Source: Ruminococcaceae bacterium UBA7135 (GTDB lineage Bacteria; Bacillota; Clostridia; Oscillospirales; Ruminococcaceae). Taken from it: DNA of 7,422 nucleotides. This document shows positions 1 through 5,513 of this stretch, one piece after another. Location of the stretch: assembly GCA_002492075.1 (NCBI GenBank), contig DKXD01000190.1, forward strand, positions 12,370 to 19,791, in the 5' to 3' direction. Below the pieces are notes generated by a model that saw only the letters and a list, made by a program, of their open reading frames with translations, was not told where the DNA came from and searched no databases. A program made the translations under genes and the position numbers. The stretch's first letter is position 1. Every line of letters begins with the position of its first letter.

Positions 1-879
1 AAAATATCCCTCCAACATAAACATACGATTGGAATTAACTTTAAGCTCCTCCTCGAAATCACAGCGGTTTTGCTTGGTTTTAACATATGCTTCAAAATCG
101 GATGCGCGGCAAACATAGTTCTTTTCAAGCAGTTCGCCGATCTCCGCAACAGACAAACCCTCCGGAATAGTGACTTCGATCGTTTCTGTGTATTCCTTTT
201 CGTTTCTGAGCGAAGTAAGAATATTATTGTAGCTCATATTTGAGTTGACGGTATGCGGACCGTTTAAAAACTCCGTGTTGCTCTTGGTAAAATTGATGTA
301 CATCTTCATCAGCGACGGATTGTTTATGATCCCTTTTTCGTGAAGACCGTCTACAATATCGCTGACGCTCATATTTTCGGTTATCTCAAAATCGACAGAT
401 CTATTCACTTTCGCCATACCCGTGATATCACGCATAGCTTCGATAACGTTTATTGAAAGAAAAACTCCCAGACCTATAGCCGTTACCGATAGTACTGCGC
501 CCAAAAACACCTGTCCCATTGTTCTGGTGTGATTGATCTTCTTTTTTTTGCGTTTTTTTATGGGATTTTGCACAGGCGTCGGCTCTTCCGGCATATATCT
601 CTCGCTGCCGTCCGAGATCGTATCCATACAGCGTGTCTTGGACATATCATCGTCTGCTGAATTAAGCTCGGTAAACTCGTCACGAGGAATTATTCCATAG
701 TTCTCATCACCCGAGAGCTTGGGCATTTGAACGCTGTTCATTTCCCGCGTTTCTTCATAACCGTTTTCGTCATCTATACCGCTGTCATAATCGGCATATC
801 CCAATGTATTTTGCTCGGCATTATCATTATTTTCAAGGTTTTCTTCTCCCCAAAAATTTTCATTGTGGTTATCGTCCAT
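1..879 (-). CDS. mltG: Endolytic murein transglycosylase MltG (YceG-like), C-terminus cut by window edge
   Basis: MltG is a membrane-anchored lytic transglycosylase that cleaves nascent peptidoglycan strands and so ends glycan polymerisation. The 293 codons visible read without a stop to base 1, so the 3' end is missing. The ATG at 877-879 has a GGAGG about 5 nt upstream and lies 12 nt after the cyclo-ligase stop. Residues 1-105 are hydrophilic, rich in Asp, Glu and Asn, and should be cytoplasmic. A Lys/Arg block (KKRKKKK, about 107-113) precedes one membrane helix (about 122-146), giving an N-in, C-out topology. Outside are two LysM-like stretches (about 162-197 and 234-270; note VTIPEGLSVAEIGELLEK). 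The last visible residues, LEGYF, match the start of the family's LEGYLFPDTY motif. The later ASIIEKE-type segment, which I recall as carrying the catalytic Glu, lies outside the window. The family call is firm; activity cannot be judged from this part. Confidence 0.93.
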   Translation of the reverse strand, partial: MDDNHNENFWGEENLENNDNAEQNTLGYADYDSGIDDENGYEETREMNSVQMPKLSGDENYGIIPRDEFTELNSADDDMSKTRCMDTISDGSERYMPEEPTPVQNPIKKRKKKKINHTRTMGQVFLGAVLSVTAIGLGVFLSINVIEAMRDITGMAKVNRSVDFEITENMSVSDIVDGLHEKGIINNPSLMKMYINFTKSNTEFLNGPHTVNSNMSYNNILTSLRNEKEYTETIEVTIPEGLSVAEIGELLEKNYVCRASDFEAYVKTKQNRCDFEEELKVNSNRMFMLEGYF

Positions 880-891
880 AACGACCTCCGT

Positions 892-1422
892 TTATCTGTC
901 AAATATTGTAATGTTTGCCTTGACATCATGCGGCTCTGCAGGAACAATACGTTTAAAGCCCTTATAACAGAGTATGGCGCTTTCTCCCTCAAAACCGCTT
1001 AAAAATCTATCGTAATAGCCTCTGCCGTAGCCCAGCCGCAAGCCCTCGCCATCCGCGCAAAGCGCTGGAACTATACAAAGCGTATCCTTATCGGCTTTTG
1101 CCGGGAACGTCCGCGGCGGCTCGTCTATGTTAAACCTGCCCCTTTTCAAGTCGCTTGCACTGTTGATGAAATAAAACGCAAGCTCAAACTCTCCGCTCAC
1201 AGGCAAAGCTATCGGTATGCAGTGTTCCAAGCAATACGCAATTATCCGCCGTGTATCGACTTCGATATCAGTAGACGCATAAGTGAAAACCATACTTGCC
1301 TTGTCAAGAAGCGTCTTAACCTGACTAAATATGTCCATATCGGCGTAAAGCTTTTCATCGGCGCTCATTGCTTTTCGCTGTGCAATAAGCGATTTACGAA
1401 GCTTTTGCTTTAGTTCGCGCAT
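892..1422 (-). CDS. 5-formyltetrahydrofolate cyclo-ligase
   Basis: This cytosolic enzyme converts 5-formyl-THF to 5,10-methenyl-THF using ATP, returning a dead-end folate to the one-carbon pool. The 176-residue product is near the usual family length (about 180-200). It has the N-terminal basic helix (MRELKQKLRKSLIAQRKAMS, 1-20), the TDIEVDT segment (51-57) and the hallmark glycine-rich GLRLGYGRGYYDRFL (127-141). PAEPHD (161-166) matches the conserved C-terminal P..xHD region. I chose the ATG at 1422 because the family starts at this point. It has AAGG about 7 nt upstream and overlaps the end of the DJ-1 gene by 13 nt. An in-frame GTG at 1464 also has an AAAGG but would add 14 residues the family lacks. 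Known as yqgN, ygfA or fthC in other organisms. TAA stop at 892-894. Confidence 0.92.
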   Translation of the reverse strand: MRELKQKLRKSLIAQRKAMSADEKLYADMDIFSQVKTLLDKASMVFTYASTDIEVDTRRIIAYCLEHCIPIALPVSGEFELAFYFINSASDLKRGRFNIDEPPRTFPAKADKDTLCIVPALCADGEGLRLGYGRGYYDRFLSGFEGESAILCYKGFKRIVPAEPHDVKANITIFDR

Positions 1423-1955
1423 TGTACAGCCTTGCGAACGCTCTCGGATTTTTCTTCGCCGCACAGAACCTTTACAAGCTCCAGCCCAAATTCCACTGCT
1501 ACACCCGCGCCCTTTGCGGTGGTGAAAACACCGTCCGTAACAACCTTTTTCTCGGAAAGCGTCGCTCCCTCCAAAAACTTCTCAAAGCCCGTAAAGCAAA
1601 TCGCCTCCCTGCCGTTCAGCAAGCCCTTCTTTCCAAGTATCGACGGTGCGGCACAGATAGCGCCTATCGGAATATTGTGTTCCACGCAATAGTCGATAGA
1701 CTGCTGCACTACCGGATTTGCCTCTATATTCAGCGTTCCGGGCATACCGCCGGGAAGAATTATCATCTCCAAGCGTTCGTCAAGCTCCACCTGCATATCG
1801 GTCATATCACACAGCACAGGTACTCCGTGAGAACTTTTCACGCCGTCATTCTTTATTCCGACTGTCACAACGTCCATTCCCGCACGGCGCAGCATATCTA
1901 TGGGAGCGATTGCCTCCGTCTCCTCAAAACCGTCAGCCAAAAAAATATAAATCAT
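1410..1955 (-). CDS. DJ-1/PfpI family protein (YajL/ThiJ-like)
   Basis: This 181-residue cytosolic protein belongs to the DJ-1 branch of the DJ-1/PfpI superfamily. Members have been assigned glyoxalase, deglycase or chaperone-like roles; the exact activity here is unknown. The family signature is clear. LADGFEETEAIAPIDMLRR near the N-terminus places E14 where human DJ-1 has E18. ILPGGMPG is at 66-73. GAICAAPSILG (98-108) is the nucleophile elbow, with Cys101 as the reactive cysteine. GVFTTAKGAGVAVEFGLELV (142-161) is the usual C-terminal block. The start at 1955 is supported by a very good AGGAGG 7 nt upstream and by family alignment. A GTG at 2012 overlaps the upstream stop as GTGA, but would add 19 residues with no family match. 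It lies 53 nt after the DUF2156 gene and overlaps the cyclo-ligase by 13 nt. Confidence 0.9.
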   Translation of the reverse strand: MIYIFLADGFEETEAIAPIDMLRRAGMDVVTVGIKNDGVKSSHGVPVLCDMTDMQVELDERLEMIILPGGMPGTLNIEANPVVQQSIDYCVEHNIPIGAICAAPSILGKKGLLNGREAICFTGFEKFLEGATLSEKKVVTDGVFTTAKGAGVAVEFGLELVKVLCGEEKSESVRKAVQCAN

Positions 1956-2008
1956 TATTGTTCCTCCTAATAAAAAGCGCATATATCCGTATTGGTCAAG
2001 CGAACGTC

Positions 2009-2902
2009 TCACACGCCGTCAAATGTTATCAAAAACTTCTCTTCCAAAAATACGGGGTTATAGGACATTTTCGCCTTGCGGAGATTATCCGCACCCGTAT
2101 CCTCTTCACGATCAATATACTTGTAATGTCCGCCAAGCGATTTCACAAACTCGCGGTTTATAGCGGTATACGCTCCCTGATATGTTCTCAGCGCTTTTTC
2201 AACGTGCACAACGAACGTGTCCGCTGCCGAACGCTCTCCGAATGTAAAAGCCTGAACTTCCCCATTTACACGCAGAACACCGCCCGTATAGCCAAGATCA
2301 TCAAACATTCTCAAAGAACGCTCCACGACCTTAAGTTCCGTGAGCTTGTCCTCGTAATCGTCGGAATTATCGGCAACGTTTTCAGCACGCCAACATTCAT
2401 TCATTGAAAGACATTCGGGAATATTCGTCGAGTTCATAGGCTCATAGCTCCAATCATTCTCGAAAAAGCGGTTAAGGTGATTTCGCTTTGCGTGAAATTT
2501 CTTGCCTTTCAGATTTTCAAGGTCATCAGCCAAATAAACATAGTCGCAAAAATCACGGTACAATTCCGCTCGCGCCTTAGGAAACAAATCGATTATTTTC
2601 ACCATTATATCCTTGTTTGCGCAAATAGTCATCTTCAGCGCGTTTTCAGCCGCGTATTTTTCGATATTAGCTATTGCTGTTCGCATATCATCGCCGCCGT
2701 AAGGATATATGAACATTGTATCATCGCCGCTGCCTGTTTTCTCATAACAAAAACCGTCCGCAAACGCGATCTCGGTGTTGTAGTGATCGCTCCACATAAG
2801 AAGATTTCCGAACGTATATTCACAGCCGCGAAAATCCGATTTTCTCAAATATTCCTCCACCAACGGCTTGTCGGAAAGCTCGGCTTTTCTGAAATCAAGC
2901 AT
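2009..2902 (-). CDS. DUF2156 / phosphatidylglycerol lysyltransferase-domain protein (GNAT-like fold)
   Basis: A 297-residue soluble protein of the DUF2156 family. It is related to the catalytic domain of MprF, which transfers lysine from aminoacyl-tRNA to phosphatidylglycerol. It has no membrane-spanning part, so it is not MprF itself and its substrate is unknown. Family blocks visible are KFHAKRNHLNRF (135-146), the GGVLRVNGEVQAFTFGE core strand region (207-223), YQGAYTAINREF (241-252), REEDTG (266-271) and LRKAKMSYNP (274-283). The likely layout is two GNAT-like halves, about 1-130 and 135-297. The ATG at 2902 overlaps the kinase stop by 8 nt, with AAAGGTG about 10 nt upstream, which fits translational coupling. 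TGA stop at 2009-2011. The family assignment is from recalled motifs; any lipid or tRNA-dependent role is inference. Confidence 0.85.
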   Translation of the reverse strand: MLDFRKAELSDKPLVEEYLRKSDFRGCEYTFGNLLMWSDHYNTEIAFADGFCYEKTGSGDDTMFIYPYGGDDMRTAIANIEKYAAENALKMTICANKDIMVKIIDLFPKARAELYRDFCDYVYLADDLENLKGKKFHAKRNHLNRFFENDWSYEPMNSTNIPECLSMNECWRAENVADNSDDYEDKLTELKVVERSLRMFDDLGYTGGVLRVNGEVQAFTFGERSAADTFVVHVEKALRTYQGAYTAINREFVKSLGGHYKYIDREEDTGADNLRKAKMSYNPVFLEEKFLITFDGV

Positions 2903-3578
2903 AATTCAACAACACCTTTAAGCAGCTGCAAACCTTGTCATAAACATCTTCAATCGGCAGCGGATACTCGCCGTCGGAACACTCTATAACGTTCCAACCG
3001 CACTGATCGGCGACATACATGGCGCTTTTGCGGCACTCCCGCAGAAAATCAAGATTACTCTCGTGGATATCCTTTTTTCCGCCCTCAACGGAATAACGGT
3101 TATCCAACAATTTTTGCGATACCTCAATAGGCATATCCAAATATATAACAAGATCCGGCTCCGGCAAGCCCAGCTTGCCATATTCAAAATCACACAGCCA
3201 ATTAAGATAATACTCCTGCTCGTTGGGAGGCAGCTTTGTCAGCTGATAAATGGCATTGGAAGTGGTATAACGCCCCGCCAATATTACTCCTCCCGATTCG
3301 TAAAACTCCTTCCAGCCGCTCACATAGCTTATATACCTGTCAAGAGCGTACATTGCTGACGCGGCATACGCGCCGTTTCTGCCCTCACAGGGAATCGCGC
3401 CGTCAAGATATTGCTTTATGATTTGCCCGCTTGCCGCATTGTAATTCGGAAAGCTAACCGAACGGCAGTTCACACCGTTTTCTTTCAGATATCCGAAAGC
3501 AAGATCAAGCTGCGTTGATTTTCCGCAGCCGTCAAGCCCCTCCAGAACGATGATTTTTCCTTTCTTCATAACACACAT
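2895..3578 (-). CDS. Thymidylate-kinase-like P-loop nucleotide kinase
   Basis: A cytosolic P-loop kinase of the thymidylate kinase superfamily, 227 residues from the first ATG; dTMP kinases are usually about 205-215. The best guess is dTMP or a related (deoxy)nucleotide as substrate and ATP as donor. The Walker A loop is GLDGCGKST (14-22). MYALDRYIS (77-85) matches the family's L.AADR helix. RYTTSNAIYQ (103-112) occupies the DR(Y/H) position, but the usual Asp is glycine (G102). DLVIYLDMP (142-150) is the Walker B-like strand. The lid region is about 157-175. Because of G102 and the unusual lid, it could be a paralogous deoxynucleoside/nucleotide kinase rather than the main Tmk, so I leave the symbol blank. 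An ATG at 3569 (three codons in) is an equally good start; neither has a strong ribosome binding site. First gene of its unit, behind the promoter at 3713-3741. Confidence 0.85.
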   Translation of the reverse strand: MCVMKKGKIIVLEGLDGCGKSTQLDLAFGYLKENGVNCRSVSFPNYNAASGQIIKQYLDGAIPCEGRNGAYAASAMYALDRYISYVSGWKEFYESGGVILAGRYTTSNAIYQLTKLPPNEQEYYLNWLCDFEYGKLGLPEPDLVIYLDMPIEVSQKLLDNRYSVEGGKKDIHESNLDFLRECRKSAMYVADQCGWNVIECSDGEYPLPIEDVYDKVCSCLKVLLNYA

Positions 3579-3609
3579 CCGTTTCTAATAAGAGATTTTC
3601 AAAAAGTCC

Positions 3610-3623
3610 GAAAAAATTTTTTC
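3610..3623. repeat. Perfect 14-bp AT-rich palindrome in the leader
   Basis: gaaaaaattttttc reads the same on both strands. It lies inside the predicted kinase leader, about 30-45 nt before the start codon. An A-tract meeting a T-tract like this may be an intrinsically bent or protein-binding site, or simple low-complexity drift. It has no loop and no GC stem, so I do not call it a terminator. Confidence 0.4.
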
Positions 3624-3639
3624 AATTTCTTATTTTGCT

Positions 3640-3664
3640 CTCTGTCACGCAGAGCATGACAGAG
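3640..3664 (-). promoter_or_regulatory. Strong hairpin in the predicted leader
   Basis: CTCTGTCA (3640-3647) and TGACAGAG (3657-3664) are perfect reverse complements. Inside the 9-nt loop, GC and GC (3649-3650 and 3654-3655) can pair around AGA, giving an almost full-length imperfect palindrome. TTG/CAA (3635-3637 and 3668-3670) can add a short outer stem. No U-run follows in either direction, so it is not a standard terminator. It could be an mRNA leader structure, an operator, or a copy of a dispersed palindromic repeat. Confidence 0.6.
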
Positions 3665-3712
3665 GAACAAGAAAACAGGAAAATTTGAACGTCTTCATAA
3701 CTATACATATAT

Positions 3713-3741
3713 ATTGTACCACAATTTTACGGTTTAGTCAA
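3713..3741 (-). promoter_or_regulatory. Sigma-A-type promoter for the kinase/DUF2156/DJ-1/cyclo-ligase/mltG unit
   Basis: Read on the minus strand, TTGACT (3736-3741) is followed after exactly 17 bp by TACAAT (3713-3718). Each box matches the consensus at five of six positions. TGG immediately before the -10 gives an extended -10 element. A G at about 3706 is a plausible start site. This is the only intergenic region in the window, and the promoter points into the five-gene unit that follows. The sequence match is direct; use in the cell is inferred. Confidence 0.85.
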
Positions 3742-3746
3742 TATTT

Positions 3747-3782
3747 ATGTTGAAATTTTCACAAAAAAAATCTGTTCAACAT
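3747..3782 (-). repeat. AT-rich inverted repeat between the two units (poor terminator candidate)
   Basis: ATGTTGAA (3747-3754) and TTCAACAT (3775-3782) are perfect 8-bp inverted repeats separated by 20 nt. The loop holds an A8/T8 tract (3763-3770). The repeat abuts the stop codon of the acetyltransferase on one side and lies only 5 bp upstream of the -35 box on the other. A T-run in the loop rather than after a GC-rich stem argues against a classical rho-independent terminator. It may be a weak terminator, an operator near the -35 box, or chance in AT-rich DNA. Confidence 0.35.
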
Positions 3783-4498
3783 TACCTGTCACTATGTGCC
3801 AAAACCATCTTTTCGGATACTTTCTCAAACCCAAGACCACCGTAAAACGGCAGCAGCTTATCCTCGCAAAGAACATATACATCACTTGCGTAAAGCTCGG
3901 CGCACACTGCCTTTATCAACCTCGAAGCGCCGCCCAACCTTCTTTGCTCGGGAAGAGTGGCTATTTGCGACAAAAGCGCTTCCCCGTTAAGGTTATGCTG
4001 AATGATCAGCGCGGAGCCGCCAAGTACCCGCGCGCCCGAAACTCCATGGCGTATTCTGTGAGACATATCGGCGTACCATGGTTCGTATTCAATGTTGAAC
4101 GTCGTCTTGAGTATTTTGTAAACATCATCAAGCGGCGGAGAGTTTTCGATATCTTCATTTGGAACGGCTTTTCCGTAAAAGCGCATTAAATTGATTTTTT
4201 GAAAAGAACAATGAAGCGATCTCAAAAGCAACTCTCCGAGCTTTTTCGAGCAGAATATCTCCAAAAAGCCGTGAAACGTAAAAAATTCCGCAAGCTCGTT
4301 TACATCACGATCGTCAGTATATTCACACAACACAAAACTGCCGTCCGTTTCGCATAGAATAACGCTCTCCGAAACATAAAAGCGGCAAAAATCGTATTTT
4401 GTACCATAAGCGATAAGCAATGCGCGGATCTTTTGCGCTTCAACGCCGCTTTCGGGAAGTAACGAAAGATCCTCGAGAGAATAAGCACGTTTTATCAT
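3782..4498 (-). CDS. GNAT family N-acetyltransferase
   Basis: A 238-residue protein whose C-terminal half is a GNAT acetyltransferase, expected to use acetyl-CoA on an unknown amine. The acetyl-CoA-binding motif A is visible as LSQIATLPEQRRLGGASRLI (176-195), with R-R-L-G-G-A (186-191) as the (R/Q)xxGx(G/A) loop. PFYGGLGFEKV (217-227) is the usual motif B ending. The first 120 residues resemble no family I recognise with confidence and may be a degenerate N-terminal GNAT-like half. The ATG at 4498 overlaps the peptidase stop as ATGA, a typical coupled start, without a strong ribosome binding site of its own. A longer in-frame start at 4597 would intrude about 100 nt into the peptidase gene and is unlikely. 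Its place after two aminopeptidases hints at a peptide or amino-acid-related substrate, but that is inference. TAA stop at 3782-3784. Confidence 0.85.
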   Translation of the reverse strand: MIKRAYSLEDLSLLPESGVEAQKIRALLIAYGTKYDFCRFYVSESVILCETDGSFVLCEYTDDRDVNELAEFFTFHGFLEIFCSKKLGELLLRSLHCSFQKINLMRFYGKAVPNEDIENSPPLDDVYKILKTTFNIEYEPWYADMSHRIRHGVSGARVLGGSALIIQHNLNGEALLSQIATLPEQRRLGGASRLIKAVCAELYASDVYVLCEDKLLPFYGGLGFEKVSEKMVLAHSDR

Positions 4499-5508
4499 AT
4501 ATTCGCTGCGGCGGAAAGCATTTTTTCGGCAAGCGACTTTACTGCATAATAATCGCTTTCCTTTATGACGCAGGACGGAGAATGCAAATATCTGCACGGC
4601 ACAGAGATCGCGCAGGTGCGTATCCCGCCGCGGCTTACATGGATAGCTCCGCTGTCGTTGCCGCCCGCCACAAGAGTTTTTGTTTGAACGTCAATGCTGT
4701 TTTCGTTCGCGGTATTGAACGCAAGCGAATAAAGTTCCCTGTCATAAACAGTCCCTTTGTCCATATATGATACCACCGCACCGTTTCCAAGCTCGCATAT
4801 TCTTTTGCCGCCCGAAACGCCCGCAATATCGCACGCGGTGGTCGCTTCAAGAACTATCGCGATATCGGGCGATATCGTGAACGCCGCCGCTTTCGCACCG
4901 CGAGTGCCGATCTCTTCCTGAACGGTAAACGCGTACCAAGCGTCATACTCGGGATCACCGTTTACCATATCCATCATAATAAGACAGCCCGCGCGGTCGT
5001 CTATTGCTTTCCCTTTAATAAAGCCGTCTCCGAATTCAAAAAAGTCCGTATCAAAATAGGCATAGCTGCCGCGGGGAGCAACCTTTTCCGCTTCTTCTTT
5101 AGAGCCCGCGCCTATATCAAGATAAAGCTCGTCGAAAGACGGCATTTTTTCGCGCTCTTCCTTTGACTGTTGGTGGATCGCTTTTGTTCCCACAACGCCC
5201 GATACGCCGCTTTCAAGCCGAAGCGTTCTGCCGATAGCCACGGAAGGGTTTATACCGCCGACCGCGCCAAAGCTCAAAAAACCGTCCTCGGAGACATCGG
5301 TAATCATAAAGCCAACCTCATCCATGTGAGCCGCAAACATGATCTTGTTTTTTGGTGGTTTTCTGCCCTTCTTGAAGACTATAAGGTTTCCGAGAGCGTC
5401 GGTCGTCACTTCATCGGCTCTGATATGGCTTTTGATAAACTCCCGGACGTGTTCCTCATCTCCCGAGGTGCCGTTCAGCGTACATATTTCTTTAAGAGCG
5501 TTTATCAT
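4495..5508 (-). CDS. M42 family metallo-aminopeptidase (copy 2 of tandem pair)
   Basis: A 337-residue cytosolic peptidase of the M42 (glutamyl aminopeptidase/TET, FrvX/YsdC-like) family. M42 enzymes form dodecameric shells and remove N-terminal residues from peptides. All expected dimetal-site residues are visible: H61 in AHMDEVGF, D170 in GKAIDDRAG (bridging), E198 (base) and E199 in TVQEEIGTRGA, E221 in VLEATTACD, and H309 in PCRYLHSP. E221 stands where many relatives have Asp; this is a conservative change. Full family length, no signal peptide. The ATG at 5508 has GGGAGG about 8 nt upstream and lies 5 nt after the first copy's stop. Its own TGA overlaps the acetyltransferase ATG. Annotated relatives are often called endoglucanase or cellulase M; I consider the peptidase call correct. 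Substrate preference cannot be read from sequence. Confidence 0.93.
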   Translation of the reverse strand: MINALKEICTLNGTSGDEEHVREFIKSHIRADEVTTDALGNLIVFKKGRKPPKNKIMFAAHMDEVGFMITDVSEDGFLSFGAVGGINPSVAIGRTLRLESGVSGVVGTKAIHQQSKEEREKMPSFDELYLDIGAGSKEEAEKVAPRGSYAYFDTDFFEFGDGFIKGKAIDDRAGCLIMMDMVNGDPEYDAWYAFTVQEEIGTRGAKAAAFTISPDIAIVLEATTACDIAGVSGGKRICELGNGAVVSYMDKGTVYDRELYSLAFNTANENSIDVQTKTLVAGGNDSGAIHVSRGGIRTCAISVPCRYLHSPSCVIKESDYYAVKSLAEKMLSAAANI

Positions 5509-5513
5509 GACAT

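Larger units (their letters stand above)
3579..3706 (-). other. Predicted 5' leader of the kinase-to-mltG transcript
   Basis: From the -10 box at 3713-3718 I place the transcription start near 3706, which leaves about 128 nt of untranslated leader before the kinase start. It contains the 8-bp hairpin at 3640-3664 and a low-complexity stretch with the 14-bp palindrome gaaaaaattttttc (3610-3623). Near the kinase start codon the transcript reads AGAAACGG directly before the first ATG. This is too close to serve as a good Shine-Dalgarno for that start and weak for the second ATG. I recognise no known riboswitch or T-box motif. The start site is inferred from spacing only. Confidence 0.5.

Noticed and set aside
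1423..1464. GTG at 1464 as the cyclo-ligase start.
   Set aside because: It would extend the overlap with the DJ-1 gene to 55 nt and add a basic 14-residue extension absent from the family.
1956..2008. TTGACC at 1994-1999 (minus strand) as a -35 box for a DJ-1 promoter.
   Set aside because: No acceptable -10 occurs at 16-18 bp; the region there is a T-rich run, and a start site would fall on or after the ribosome binding site.
1956..2012. GTG at 2012 overlapping the DUF2156 stop (GTGA) as the DJ-1 start.
   Set aside because: It adds 19 residues with no family match, whereas the ATG at 1955 has a strong AGGAGG and begins exactly where the family begins.
3601..3630. A6T6 palindrome as a rho-independent terminator.
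   Set aside because: There is no GC-rich stem or loop, and it lies within the leader downstream of a strong promoter pointing to the kinase.
3645..3698. A 17-codon minus-strand open frame (MKTFKFSCFLVPLSCSA) inside the predicted kinase leader, ending in the hairpin.
   Set aside because: Its ATG would be only about 8 nt from the predicted transcript start, with no ribosome binding site. It shows no run of a single regulatory amino acid that would suggest attenuation.
4499..4597. Upstream extension of the acetyltransferase to 4597.
   Set aside because: It would overlap the intact peptidase gene by about 100 nt; the ATGA junction at 4495-4498 is the natural start.
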